A stretch of DNA of 64,000 bases from Oryzias latipes. Its lineage: Eukaryota; Chordata; Actinopteri; Beloniformes; Adrianichthyidae. The stretch is taken from NCBI RefSeq assembly GCF_002234675.1, contig NC_019870.2, forward strand, positions 5,154,485 through 5,218,484, written 5' to 3'. Positions 1-24,923 of this stretch are shown here, piece by piece; within the stretch, counting starts at the first letter, position 1; every line of letters begins with the position of its first letter. The position numbers were made by a program, and so were the translations under genes. The notes under the pieces were generated by a model, which did not search any database, was not told the DNA's origin, and saw only the letters and a list, made by a program, of their open reading frames with translations.

Positions 1-1125
1 CATATATTCTTCTCCTTAATGCCAAGGTTTTTAGATTTTTTTTCAATGCGACACTCAGACTCCCTTCTTCTCATCTATTTCAAACTGCACGTAGATACGT
101 TAACAACAACTTGCATGTGATGGTGTTTCCAGAATTGGAATGCGGTTCCCTGGAGCGGATTCGCAAATACTCATGCAGAGACAGACATACTCCTCAGTTT
201 GTCTCCACTGCTGTCAGAAGTCATTACACAAACAGCGCTGCCAGAATAATTCACTCGACTTTGGATTCAAGAGCTCCAAACCCGGAGAGAGGCCAAGAGG
301 GGAGGGGGAGTTAGGAAAAACAGAGAATAGCAAATATGTGCCGGTGCCTTTTTTATTGCTGTTTTTTCTATTGGTACTTTCAGCTTGTGAACACTATCCT
401 TTGTCCATTTTTTCTCTCAAAAGAAGAGTCATAACTCATTTTTAAGAAAACAACTGAACAGCTTTTTTTTCAGCTTTGAAAACAAATCAACTGGATGCAG
501 AATTTTTAGCTTTGAAACGACTTGTTCCTACGGTGGCCCTGAATTCCAAATCACACCAACAAACACAAAAACATATTAAAGATCACAACCACAAAAACAA
601 AAACAAAAAATTATATTACTGGCCTTTTTAAAATAAAACAAATGAAATGCCTATAATGCTACCAAATTAACCACTATGTTGTCATTACACGAGAAACATA
701 TCTAGTATTATATAAATTGGTTTATGTTCCACCATGTCACTATAAACTTTGATTTGTTGAATAAGTATGCATGATATCCATACCAGAAAAAGCAAACAAG
801 TGTTTCTTTATTCTACAGTACGGAGAAGGAGACAAGACAAATTGCGTAAAATACCCAAAATATGCTCATTTACAGTATGTATTTCATTACAGCGTTGTTA
901 CTCAATAAAATGATTTATTTATTTATACATTTTTGCCAACAGACCGAAGCCCATTAATAGGCAAATTCTAAAAACCAGAAACCAGAGCAAATGGAACATG
1001 GAATAAAACAGCTTGTTGCTTGTGCTGGCTTAATCATTTATTTTAGGAAATTCTGAGGATAACCTTCGCCTGTTAACTTGTTGTTTTGTTTTTTTCAGTT
1101 TTCCTGGAGGAGATGTCAGGCATCT

Positions 1126-1181
1126 GATTGGCTGGTCCAAGCAGCCCACTGATTGGGTGACAGTGGAAGGCTGCTGATTGG
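1126..1181. promoter_or_regulatory. Three inverted CCAAT (GATTGG) boxes spaced exactly 25 bp
   Basis: GATTGG occurs at 1126, 1151 and 1176, each preceded by a CT dinucleotide. The sequence between the boxes is only loosely similar, so this is either an old 25-bp tandem triplication or a real NF-Y-type array. CCAAT arrays with fixed spacing are known in NF-Y-bound promoters. No gene start was recognised next to it, so function is inference only. Confidence 0.3.
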
Positions 1182-2282
1182 TTGATTTGTTCAGAGGCCA
1201 AAGAATTGTAGTTGTAGCTTTCTGTCATTGTAGATCAGCGTTCTCAAACTCCATTTACCATGGGGCCACTGGAGGTAAAGTCTGGCTGAGGCTGGGTTGC
1301 AACCTCAGAGCGCTCAGCTCGTGGGTGTCTCAGTTTCAATCAACAAATACATAAACAAATGAATTTTATAAGACGCTGTGATGCTAGCCACCATGAGTAA
1401 ACTTTCGTATATAAGTATATGCTGAAAACTAGTGATAACCAAGTTTGCCCCCAAAGATTAAATTATGATATATGAATGGTAATTAGTAAGACATTATGGT
1501 TTGTATATGGCGTGTATGCGTGCACCCCCATGCAGGTGTGTGTGATCACTGCGCTCGCTCAGACAGAGGGACGGTGCTGCTCCGCCACACTTTCTAAACT
1601 GAAATCATCCAGCGTCTGAGCAAAACCAAAATAAACAAGTATGCTTGAAAAATGCTTGTGTGTCTCACAAGGTTTCTGACTGCTGACTCTCCCAAACAGT
1701 CGTCCACAAAGCAAGAGGCCCCACTTTGGTAAAAAAAACCAGACTGGATGGATTTCATCCAGAGAAGTGGAGCACCATAATTTATTGTTTAGACTTCATA
1801 TTTATGGAAAGAAGCTCTTTTAACAGAGCTTAGCATCCTTTTTTAAATCAAAAGTCTGCTTTTGTGCTTTTGGTTGATTTAAATGTTTTGTATAACTTGG
1901 GTTTTAATGCGTTTTCTTTCTTTGTTGAATGTTTTCACTTGATATTTTGTCATGTTTGATAGACATCAAGGACACTTTATACATTTCTGACACTTTTTGT
2001 AAGACAGGGATAAAATCAACCCTCGGACACAGTAATGTAACAAAGTCTTTCTTTGCAAACAAGAGACATTGGCTCTAAGCCGTAATAAAATTAACCACAT
2101 TCTGCCACATGGACAGGGGTGTTTCAAAAGCTTTTAGGGGCTCTGGGCTCTTGATTATTAGGGCACCCCAATCCTACCAAATATTTAATACGTTTTTTCT
2201 GAACCACAGTTTGTTTCCATCGTTAGGTCATTTTGTTAGGCAGTTGTGAAAATTTACTTGCACTCTGGACCAGAGGAAACAT

Positions 2283-2299
2283 GGGGGGGGGGGGGGGGG
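2283..2299 (+). repeat. Poly-G tract (17 G)
   Basis: Uninterrupted run of 17 G on the plus strand. It is long enough to form G-quadruplex-type structures and to be unstable in length. Two similar tracts (C21 at 31846 and G22 at 63952) occur in the window. Confidence 0.9.
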
Positions 2300-3749
2300 A
2301 AATCAGCTTTTTGAACTTTTGAGTTCTTCTGTTTCTTAATTCAAGGGAAACCAAATGATAGAGGAGAACCTGACAGAAAAATAGAAGTCCACTTCTTTCC
2401 ACTCCTTTTCCAACAAAATTTATTTGGTTAATTAAACTATTTGATTGCCATAATATTTACTCCTTAACACCAAAGCTTTAGCTCCAGTGTTTACATTCTT
2501 TTGACTACCATAACTCTTGAACTAACTCTTCGGTTAATGTAATTTCAACTGATTCTGACGCTGGGAAAAGCAGCTTTGTGCTGATGTGCAACATTTTACA
2601 GAAGTGAGGTGTTTACATAATCAACATAAATCCACTGATACTGATGTGGCGAAAAGGCGTCTTTATGCTGATGTGCAAAGCTGGTTTTCTCTGAGTGAGA
2701 ATCCGCTGATTTTCATTGATTGCATTAAAAAGTGTATGGTATTTATTTAGATGTTGCCAGCAACCTCTCCGGTGTTAAAGGGTTAATGGATTCTATTTAT
2801 GTGATATGTGAGCACTATATGTATAGGTGCACATATAGCGTTCTCTCACTATATTGTGGCTCACCTTTTGCAGTCTTGCAGATTTTTTTCTGAGTATTTT
2901 TCTTGTTTTTTTACTTTTGTTACACAGTGCACTGCATTCTACTTTCTGATTGGCTGTTGACCTTGTCAATTCATCTCCTTAGTGCCATGTCTTCTGTACA
3001 GAATGCATTCAAGTTGCCAAATTTACACAAATCTTCAATTGCGATAAGATCGTCGTTTTTATTTGAGGGTTCAAACAAGAGAGAAAATTTATGTCTGAGA
3101 AAAGTATGTAAAGTGTGTAATGAGAGGTTTACCAACCTTAATACATCTATAATCTTTACTTTGTGGAATTCACCTATTGCAGGTCATTTTTGTTACCGTA
3201 ATTCCAGCTATAAACGTAGGAACACTGTGTGTCTATATATGATCAGGAGCAATTGTAATGTCAAGAAGACAGGAGTATTTTCTTTATCATTTTCTAATAA
3301 ATTTGTGAATCAATATCCTAAATACAGTCGACATAATGTATGTTTTTTTAATTGTCTTTCTTTTTAAATAGCTTTAAATGAACCAATAAATCATTGTGCA
3401 TCATTGCAGGTATGAAATACTGCATTTAAAGTTTGTCCATAACAATGATGCTGACAGTATAAGAAGGTAGCTTTTATTACAAGTTGTTGTATTTTTAAAC
3501 TTTTCAATCCTCAGTTTACTTTAATTTTATTTTTAATTTTTTTATTATTTCCTAAAGAGCTCACATAAAAAGACGATAGACTACAACTTTCATGTCTGGG
3601 ACATCATGAACCATCTATCTATCTTTTATTCCTGTGTTGTTAAGCCATAAAGTCTTTACAAATGCAGATTGTGGGATGTTTTCAATCTATACTTTGAACA
3701 CTCATGGTGGTTTTGGTAAAGGACACAAACATTTTTTTTTCCATTTGTC

Positions 3750-3755
3750 TTTATT
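3750..3755 (-). terminator. Probable polyadenylation signal of the fbp1-type gene
   Basis: The plus strand reads TTTATT, which is AATAAA on the minus strand. It lies about 230 bp beyond the stop codon at 3984-3986 and in the correct orientation for the gene. This gives a short 3' UTR ending near 3735. Confidence 0.5.
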
Positions 3756-3983
3756 TAAAAAATACAGGGTATCTTTCTACAAATAGTATGCAGTACCAAG
3801 ATGTAATTAGCCCAGTGTGAGGCAGAGTGTCTGGATCCTCTTCCTCCTTCAGTTCTGCGGAGAGACGGGATAAAAAGCAACAGGAATGTCATTGCTTCTG
3901 ATTTTTCTCTGTCGCCACTGGACCGACCTGCCAAACAAACCCCCACACTTTGGTCTCAATGTCTGCTGGTGTCGTCTACTACC

Positions 3984-6900
3984 TCATTTGTGATGCTTCT
4001 TGTAGATGGCGATGTACTCTTGCACATCGTCCGGGGATCCCATGACCACAGGCACTCTCTGGTGGATGGACGTGGGCTGGATGTCCAGAATGTTCTCTGA
4101 GCCGGTCGTGGCCATGCCTCCTGCCTGCTCCATGATGAAGGCCATGGGGTTGCATTCGTAAAGCAGTCTCAGCTGAATGTCAAGAAAGAAAGATGGTGGA
4201 GAAATACTTTTTTTAGTTATTTTTTAATCATTTCTAAACTTAAATGTCTTGAGGGTTTCACCATCTCACCTTGCCCTTGGGGCTCTTAACATTTGCAGGA
4301 TACAGAAAGATTCCTCCATACACCAGCGTTCTATGAACGTCGGCCACCATTGAACCGATATACCGACTGCCGTAAGCTGCAGAGCCATCCTGGATTCAAA
4401 ACAGTCATCCCTGGCATTATTTGTGATTTAAAAAATAATCTAAAAAGTCTAACAACACAAGAAATCTTTTGACCCTGGATGGTTTGTCTTTGACTTTACC
4501 TCAGGGAATTTCTTCTTTTGGAGATACTCTGTCACATCAGGGTAAAACTGCTGCGCATATCCTTCATTCAAACTGTAGATTTTCCCCTTCTTCTTGATTC
4601 TCACGTTTCTATCCACCAACATGAACTCCCCGATCGCCTACCGGAAATCCACGCAGGGGGAAAAATACACAACATTTGCGCGTGGAGCAAAATCTGAGCA
4701 GTTTGGATGCACTTCAGGGAAACCTTACGGGGTCGAGCATAAAGCCGTTCACTCCCTGACCCGTGGAAAGGACCAACATGGTGGCGCTGCCATACAGAGC
4801 ATAACCAGCCGCCACGATGTTTCTTCCCGACTGCAGCGCGTCCTTTTCACATGGATCCCCGTTGGATGTCTATAAAAACATCATGAATGCAGGACAGTGA
4901 TTATTTTATTGTAAATACTCCAACTAAAGCCTTACACCCTTGTAGTTATGGCCTGCAGCAGTATTGGACTGCAAAGACCAGATTGTTTTCGTCTTTTTTT
5001 TAAACTGCGCATTTGTGCAAAAATGTCACCTTTGCCAAATACTCAAAAACTCAAAGTTCATCTATTACTCCCACATTGCCTACGAGAAAATTGATCTAAT
5101 TAAATTTATTCATAGTTCAAACAAAACAACATAACATAAAATATGACCTTATAAGGAATTTGGGTAGGATTAATAAAAAACCTCAGTCACCAAGGAAATC
5201 TAATTTGCCAATTCCTTTAAAGATGACACAGACCTGTACGTCACCTCCAGGCGACCAAAAGATACAATGGTTGCTATGGAGATGAAACCAACAGAAAAGC
5301 TGCCATTTAAAGAAAAAATAACGTTTTTTGTTTTTATTTTATTAAGTTGTCACCTTCAGCTCTGACCAGGGTGGGAGGGCAGAAGGGGAGAGTGAGGGGC
5401 TCATAGCAGCTGCTCCACCAGTGAGGGCGGGTCAAAACAATGTCGCTCATGGCTTAAATTCAAATTATTTTCCTCTTTCTTCCCCTTTTCGCACAGAATA
5501 AAAAATATTTGATGAAAGAACAGCTTTTTATTTATAATGTTTTTTATTTCCCACTGATCACAAGTTATTCTGAAAAAAGTTATTCCACTTCAGCCCAAAA
5601 ATCGTACCTGATGGAGATTATTTTAAACTGGCTTTCACTTGATTTTTTTGGACGGCAGAACTTTTTTTTTGTAGAAAAAAATCTCAATTTAACCTAAAAA
5701 TATTTTTTTAAATAGTATTAACAACCTAGAAATAAACACATTCAAATTCTAGTTGATGACTTTTTACTGTGAGTCGATTTAACGTTCAAGACAAATGTTG
5801 CGTGGGAGTTAATTTTATGACATTTTTTAAAATTACAAATACAAATGGTGCTTAAAGAAAAGTGTGATTCTTTGTGATAATCAAGAGTCTGACTGAGTAT
5901 CTGAAAACATTTGTCAGGCATGTCCGTGGCCCTCTTGGCCATTTATTGAAAAGTTGGGGTTGAAAAGTTTAAAACCACCTATATCAGTCACATTCAAACC
6001 AGAGGTGATGTGTCCATGCTGTCATCCCCCAAATAAAATGGAAAAAGTTGTTCCATTGATAGCAATGAGGTGTGCAAATCACATTAACAATGCACTCAAT
6101 GCAAAATCATACAAAATATCACAACAACAATTAAAATAGCAAAACAAATTTTAAAAATTCTAGAAACCAAAAACGGATTGGGAAAAAATGAGCCTAATAA
6201 GAGGAAACATTTGAAAAAAATACGAGTGATTAAAAAAAATGAAATGTTGAAAAATTGATACAAAAGAAAAAAAAGAAAAGGTAGGCGTCATGGGATGTCC
6301 CTGATTGGATGATGTTGTTCACGTTTTTAACAGGAAGTTATTTAGCATGGCCCTATCTTATGACAAAAGATAATTTTCTTTAAACTTCTGACGACAGCCA
6401 CTGCCAAAGTTCAGAGATTGCTTAATCACCTTTTGACTACAGTTAAGCAAACCTTCCATCTGCTATTCCTCTCCTTCAAGGCTCAAACGTTTCTTATTTT
6501 GTTTCATTTTGATTTCTGGAAATCACTTTCATTTCATCAAAAAAAAAATGTCGTTCACCTTTTGGCAAATCCTGTCAGGGATCGCCACAGAATTTGATTT
6601 GAACTTTAGGGCCACCGTACAACTACGGGCAGCTTCCACTGTCAAATTCACAGAATGGTTTCATACACCGACCTTTTTGTAGATGGCAAAAATCGTTCCT
6701 ATGGAGACCAGGCAGTCGATGTTGGAGGAACCATCAAGCGGATCAAAGCACACGATGTATTTTCCCTGCAAAATGAAAGCAGTGGGATAAAATACAGCAA
6801 CTGATCTAGCAAACATGAATCAGAATGGTTGTACTGTCACTCAAACCAACGATATTACGGCACACACTTGCTTATCGGGTTCCACAATGAGGGCATGCTC

Positions 6901-7363
6901 GTCCTCCTCTGAGACCAGGACGCAGGCACTGAAAGAGGACTTAATCATGTTGATGACTAGATCGTTGGACAGGACGTCCAGCTTCTTCACCTGGTCTCCA
7001 GTCACATTGGTGCTTCCTGCAATGCCATACCTGACAGGAAGGAGGAGCAGGGAGAACGCTAAACCAGTGCTTAAAGGAGTTTTGCTGTCACATTGACCTC
7101 TACTCTGGCGGTTTGGTATGACAGAAAAGAAACTTTCAACATTTTCCCTGTAAAATAAGACCCTCCGATGATCACAAAGAGAGTCCTACTCACAGGTTAG
7201 CAATCCCAGCCTTCCTGACAGCAGAGGAAATGGCTTTGACCGCTGTGCAGATGGAGTTGAGCAGGTTTGTCAGCTCTCCCGTTCCCTGGGCCTTCCTGCC
7301 CTCCTCCAGAACAAACCTGGTGAGCGTCAGCACGTTGGTGTCGAAAGCTGCTTTGTCAGACAT
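3984..7363 (-). CDS. fbp1: Fructose-1,6-bisphosphatase 1-type, seven coding exons
   Basis: FBPase hydrolyses fructose 1,6-bisphosphate to fructose 6-phosphate, a control step of gluconeogenesis in the cytosol. Coding exons (minus strand): 7363-7194, 7030-6868, 6765-6673, 4869-4729, 4637-4500, 4389-4270, 4172-3984. All have GT-AG borders and compatible phases. They sum to 1014 nt, or 337 aa, against 338 aa for human FBP1 from memory. Visible motifs: the AMP-site loop GTGELT near residue 28; VSEED followed by DPLDGSSN (residues about 119-126), which binds the catalytic metals; the [15 protein letters not shown]-type segment; [16 protein letters not shown]; and [10 protein letters not shown] with the late catalytic Glu. 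The N terminus and the AGGMATTG motif favour the liver FBP1 type, while KKKFPEDGS resembles FBP2, so fish subtype (a or b) is open. The residue corresponding to AMP-site Arg140 is Lys141. The gene is head-to-head with the kank1-type gene about 4 kb away. Confidence is high for family, moderate for paralogue. Confidence 0.95.
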
Positions 7364-7518
7364 TTTCCCGGCAGGTGGAGGGACCCAGTGTGCAAGCGCT
7401 GGAGCTGACGGAGACTGCAAAACTTAAAAAGTGGACTCTAGAACAGAGATACGGGGATGAGGAGGGGTGTGAAGCTCTTCCAGCCAATGAGGTGCTGGTT
7501 TGAACGCCACTGTGGCTA

Positions 7519-7531
7519 AGAGCAAAGTTCA
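7519..7531. promoter_or_regulatory. HNF4/DR1-type site upstream of fbp1
   Basis: AGAGCA-A-AGTTCA is a direct repeat of nuclear-receptor half sites with one-base spacing, the preferred HNF4 arrangement. It lies about 155-170 bp upstream of the fbp1 start codon. A CCAAT box is at 7484-7488. FBP1 is a known HNF4-responsive gluconeogenic gene, so the position fits. Binding itself is inferred from sequence. Confidence 0.45.
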
Positions 7532-9729
7532 AAGGTGGTGTTGTTTTGAACAGACACATAGCGTAATTGAATCAGCCTCTGGTTAAAAAAATCGATTTTT
7601 CTTTACCTTTACCAAATCAATTATCCAATTTCATGCATATTTTTCAAGACTTGCATTAAAATCAGAAATTCTCTAAGTGGTTTTTCTTCTATCTAAGCTT
7701 TAATTGAGTTTATATCATATTTAATCTAATTGAAAAGGTTTTAAAAGCTTTTGAGAGACAGGATACAAAAATCATTTAGAGATTTCTCCAAAAAGCTCTT
7801 GCCAAGACCTTTTTTTTAAAAACAAGTTTTTGCTCAGATGGTTCACACATGCGTTCTCTGCATGATCCTGAGGGAGTTTAAAGTTCAGTTCTTGCAGATG
7901 AGGACCCTTGCTCCCACGTATGCTGTCAAATTAGCTAGTTTCTGCATGAAGAATTGCAGAACAAAATGAAAACGCACCAGAACTTTGTTCTTTAAGATAT
8001 TGTCAAGTAAATCCTTTGCATTATTTAACTAACGAAACTTGAGTAACAAATTGTTCTCACTAGTCAAAGGAATATAGTAATTTACTGAAGAAACAGAAAA
8101 GTGATTTTTAAACTTTGGTCTTTCAGATAACGCATGAAAACTACAGGATATGTCCTCACAAACCTTTTCAAAATAACCTTGTTACTTGAGTTTTACAGTG
8201 AAGGACCAGTGGGATTTTTCTTCTAGACAAAAAACAATATAACCTCGTGTAAAAAGTAGTGTTGTTCACACTTTGTCCACATGGCGTCGCTGTTGGGTTT
8301 AAAGTTAAAAGTGTGGAAAACAAAAGTAAATTTCAGTTTTCTTTATTTGAGAAGGGATTCTTCTAATACGGAAAAAAAATGTATAGATCAGTAACAAAAC
8401 GTTTTGTTGTTGTTTAAAACTGTTGCTTTACTTTAAAACTGTTGCTTTACTCTTGCTTTACCATGGTGGAGTATTAGGGCTTTCGAAAAATATTAAACAA
8501 ATAAATAAGAAAAAAAAATCAAATTTTGTGAGGATAAAGTCAAAGGTCAAAATCTAAAGTGAATAAATTCGTAAAATTATGAGAAAAAAGTTGTAGAAAT
8601 ATAAACAAAATAAATTCAAGAATGAAGTTGCAATTGACGTCATAATTTTACAAGTAAAAATTCAGTCTTTTTCTGAAATAAAATGTTATACTTAGCTTTA
8701 AAAATATTACTTTTTTATAATTGTGGGCTTACGATGTAATTTTTTTGAAATTACAAATTTATTCTTGGGAAAGAAAAAAAATGTAAATAACTATGACAAA
8801 TGACATACATTTACAATTTCGCTCTCATATTTTCATTTTTTTTCACATAATTGTTCTAATAATTTTACAGCTTTATTCTAATAAAACCCTGACTTTTTAT
8901 TTTTTAATTTACAGCTTTTTTTCTCACAGTTTTACTACTTCATTCCCTTTTGTTTATTTGTCTTCTTTGATTGTGTTTGTTTTATTGTGGTCCTACTCCA
9001 TCATACAATTTTAATACAATTAAGTACAAACCTTTAATTTAAAAATGCCTTACCTTTATTTATTTAATGGATATAGGCTATTAAACAAAATAAGATCTGG
9101 AGTCACAACTCTTCAGGGGCCCGTCTTTCGAATTTAGAAAAAATGGTTTCATCAACATTTAGATCTATTTTGAAATAGCTCAAGTATCATGAAAATGTTT
9201 CTTAGAAGACTCTTCTACGTTTTCTACAACTGGCCAAATTCATGGTTTACATGTGGTTTTAAGTATAAAAAAAGTACTAAAACTATAATTGTGCCGGTTT
9301 TTTATAGTGTATGAATAATATTACATGGACGCAAGTTATCTAGCTGTATTTTTGCTCGTAGTGGCCACAAGGTGTCAGATTTGAGCTCCATTTAGGCAAC
9401 TCAAGCCATAAAACAAAAAGTTGCACATTATTCACGATTCCATCTAACGGCTTGTTTGTGATCTGTATTTGTCACACCAAAAAATATAATGTATAAGCCA
9501 AAAATATACACACATACTCCCATATACATTTGAATATATAATGAAATAACTCATTTTTTTGCACACAAATGAACCATTTAATGTATCTAAAAACACATTG
9601 TTGGCAATATTGTAGTATAATTATAATATGATTCAGAATTGTATACATGTATGTACTTATAAAATATACAATGGTTTGCATGTAAATGTATGCATACGTA
9701 CATAAAATAAATATATACATATTTCGTAG

Positions 9730-10360
9730 CCTTTGAAGCCACTCCTTTGTGCTGGAAGATCCATCCATGTTCCATTCTCAATGCTCTCAATGATGGAAGA
9801 AGGTTTCCCCCAAATTCTCACTATAAATGGCCCCATTCATTCTTACCCTCAAATGGATCAACCTTCATACTCCTTTTGCAGAAAAGCAGCCCCATAGCAT
9901 GATGTTTTCACCCCCATGCTTTAAAATGGTGTTTTGGGAATACAATTGCACAGGCTGGTAGTGTGGTATTAATACCTTTTCAATTATTATAAAGGTCAAG
10001 ACGATGTCATGTGTTACTATCATAACCTTTGTGACTGTGGTGCCAGCTCTCTCCAGGTCATTAACCAGTTCCCCGGTGTCATTATGGGCTGTTTCCTCAC
10101 TGTTCCAGATCATTTGAACCCCAGGTGGAGGGAGATTGTAAGTGAGCTGCTTGCTTATTGGTTACCCTGAACAATCCCAGTCTGGTTCAGGTGAATATTT
10201 TTGTTCCTGGAGTCCTTTGACAGCTATTTGGTCATGATGGAGAGGTTGCAGTCTGACTGTTTAAAAGTGTGGACAGGTGTTTTTTAGACAGATAACCAGT
10301 TCAAACAGGTGACATTAATAGTTGAGCTTCTTAAAGAAGTAGTAACAGGTCTGTGTTGCT
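9730..10360 (-). mobile_element. Decayed Tc1-like transposon fragment
   Basis: Minus-strand translation gives broken transposase pieces: a HGGENIMLWGCFSAKG block (about 9865-9930), a piece matching the Tc1 GELVNDLERAGTTVTKVMI region (about 10010-10090) and ALRMEHGWIFQH (about 9755-9790). The blocks are frameshifted and interrupted, so it is not functional. DNA at 10240-10340 resembles Tc1 5'-region sequence also seen at 30440-30570. Confidence 0.75.
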
Positions 10361-10565
10361 GCCAAATACATATTTCTGCATCATGGTACTATTAAATTAT
10401 TTAAAAATATTTTATTCAAAAATGCATTTGAAATGATTACATTTACGCTGATCCTATTTTTCTGTGGAATCAGTTTGATGTTCAATGTACACATGTATTT
10501 ACACAATTAATTAAATTAAGTTTAAAAAAGTTGTTTCTTACGAAATCCATCCTAAATAGTACAAA

Positions 10566-10700
10566 TTTATCATCAAATCAAACTTAAACTTTATTTGTAC
10601 AGCACTTTTACAAGTGTTGTTACTCAAAATGCTTCACATAAAAGCCCAAAGCAAGACAAGAGACAATTACATAAAAATATAAAAACCATTATAAAACCCA
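10566..10700 (-). mobile_element. LINE 3'-tail fragment
   Basis: The segment beginning ATCAAATCAAACTTAAACTT and continuing with TTTGTACAGCACTTTTACA and CAAAATGCTTCACATAAA is a typical fish L2/RTE-like 3' end in reverse orientation. No coding part is attached. Confidence 0.5.
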
Positions 10701-11007
10701 TCACATTTAGGGAATTCACCTAAATTCAATTAAAGTTAAGCTCTGATTAATTAAACATATTGAGATTTCACTTCTTGAATTATACTCTAACAAGAGAAAA
10801 ATTCATGTGAGAAAAAAAACATGTTTTTCAATGAATTCCAGGCTAAGACTACGTGATAATGTATTTGCATTGGTAAAGAAAACATGAAAAATGTTTGTGT
10901 GAATTAAAAACCCTTCTTAACTGGAGATTACCTTTGTGAGTTTATTTCTTATTTCCTGGAAACAAGGGGATAAAATGTTGAATTAATTAGAATGAGTTGA
11001 TGAACCT

Positions 11008-11116
11008 TATGGTGTCAAAATAGAGCCTAAAGTATTGCGCATCAAAACAGTAAAACCGCGCATCAAAACCCCAAATCTGCGAATCAAAATACTTTAGGCT
11101 CTATTTTGACACCATA
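11008..11116. repeat. Perfect 29-bp inverted repeat with repetitive loop
   Basis: The arms at 11008-11036 and 11088-11116 are exact reverse complements. The 51-nt spacer holds three copies of a roughly 21-nt unit beginning GCGCATCAAAAC, GCGCATCAAAAC and GCGAATCAAAAT. It is probably a foldback MITE and could form a cruciform or a stable RNA hairpin. It lies about 470 bp upstream of the likely kank1 promoter. Confidence 0.85.
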
Positions 11117-11581
11117 GAACCTGCTCAACAAAAGGTGGAAAAAGGTGTCTGCCAAAAAAACTTATAGTGACAAAGTGACGTAAAGGTAGTAAAATAGCGA
11201 TTAACAAAAATAAACAGTCCACATTTCCATCTCCTTTTATATCCCCACTGCAGGAAAGAGTGTGTTTTTTTTTTACTTTTGCCAAGGTGTTAATAATTCA
11301 TAGATTAAGAAGGTGAAATATATAAAACTATAAATGAGAAAAAGTGCCAAAAAATAAAGTTTTGGCTCCCTCACTCACAAAGACATGAAATTAAGTGTTT
11401 TATATGACTGTAGATTCATTTTGAAATTTTTTAGTGTAGATTTTTGAATGTTTTAAATGGTTTGTTGTTGGTTCCCAAAACCTAATGTGATTTATTTTTA
11501 GTTTCCTGATCACAAACTTTGTTTGGTTTCTTTCCTGTTTAACCTTACAGGTACATACTAAATCCTTTCAAAATGCTGCAG

Positions 11582-11588
11582 TATAAAA
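11582..11588 (+). promoter_or_regulatory. Candidate TATA box for the kank1-type gene
   Basis: TATAAAA lies about 330 bp upstream of the proposed start codon at 11918. A possible untranslated first exon would run from about 11612 to 11767, ending at AGA|GTAAGT, with an acceptor near 11910. Start site and 5' UTR are inferred from sequence only. Confidence 0.3.
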
Positions 11589-11917
11589 ACTAAAGGAAGG
11601 CTCTTTAAATCATCCTGGGAACAAAAGCTGCTTACAGATGGGAAAGTGATATGACATAGCGCTGCACCAACTCAAGGTTGTGCACCGAGGCTGCTCATTT
11701 TCCTCCCTGCAGTTCTGCAGAATTAACTGTGTTTGCCGAGGATTGCATTTCCACTAAGCCAGCAGAGTAAGTTTAGCCGTTATTGACTCATGGACTTGCG
11801 CTTAGACAGGGAAAGTTGTAGAATAAGAAAAAAAGGATGTGAGGGGAAAATAAAGTTTTGTTTTCTGGTTTTCCAAGCTTGGATTTCTGAACCGTTTGGG
11901 TTTTCTGAAGCACCATC

Positions 11918-24365
<12,448 letters not shown>

Positions 24366-24694
24366 AGGAATGTATCATCATAAACGGGTGCTTGCTGAAT
24401 ATCAAAGTTTAAACACCTCAAGTCTTTAGTTAGCTTCTTAAAGATCCACTTTTATTTATGATTATGCCAAAATCGTGTGACATTTTCTTGGACCTAATGG
24501 CTGCAGAGTTCTGCAGTAGTTCATTAGAAGTTTGCTTCTGAGTTGTGGGCGTACCAACCCCGCCCCCATTCCCTTCCCTGTTGCTGAGAGCTCAGAGCAG
24601 GGAGCTTTTTGCCTGTCCAGTGTATTTTGTACAGAACAAATAAGCACTTTTTCAAACAGCATGTTTTCATCTGTCCCTGATTCACAACGATTTG

Positions 24695-24700
24695 AATAAA
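24695..24700 (+). terminator. Probable kank1 polyadenylation signal
   Basis: AATAAA lies 330 bp after the stop codon at 24363-24365 and just before the MITE starting at 24723, giving a plausible short 3' UTR. Confidence 0.5.
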
Positions 24701-24722
24701 GAAATAGTCAGAAATGCAGTTT

Positions 24723-24923
24723 TAACCCTTGTGCTATCCTAGGCACTTTCCTAGGTCATCTAGACCCACTAGACAGTGCGCTGAACCTTTTTTCATCAAT
24801 GATTTGTGATCTTCACTGGTGTCCATGGATTACATAAAATCCTCTCCACCTTTATCCACCTTTGTCATGGTAGGGAGAACACGTCAATGGTCATCTTGAC
24901 CACGCAGGATAGCACAAGGGTTA
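24723..24923. mobile_element. 201-bp MITE with perfect 18-bp TIRs
   Basis: TAACCCTTGTGCTATCCT at the left end is the exact reverse complement of AGGATAGCACAAGGGTTA at the right. The internal sequence carries a CCACCTTTGTCATGGTAGGG block. I associate this family with medaka genomes, from memory only. A TA target duplication is possible. Confidence 0.8.

Larger units (their letters stand above)
1..3735. other. Intergenic DNA with no gene recognised
   Basis: AT-rich DNA with many stop codons and short low-complexity runs. I see no exon with convincing protein similarity. The longest open frame (about 2903-3367, plus strand, 154 codons) has no recognisable domain, starts in T-rich DNA and is probably chance. 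Two local structures are listed separately: a 25-bp spaced triplet of inverted CCAAT boxes and a G17 tract. The region lies downstream of the 3' end of the fbp1-type gene, which is on the minus strand. Confidence 0.6.
7565..11580. other. Head-to-head intergenic region between fbp1 and kank1
   Basis: AT-rich and non-coding as far as I can see. It holds a duplicated 19-bp unit near 8414-8455, a decayed Tc1-like fragment (9730-10360), a LINE 3' tail (10566-10700) and a perfect 29-bp inverted repeat (11008-11116). The open frames here are AT-rich chance frames or relics of transposase. Confidence 0.6.

Noticed and set aside
2903-3367. 154-codon open frame, plus strand
   Set aside because: No domain, T-rich start, no Kozak context or splice signals; best explained by chance in AT-rich DNA.
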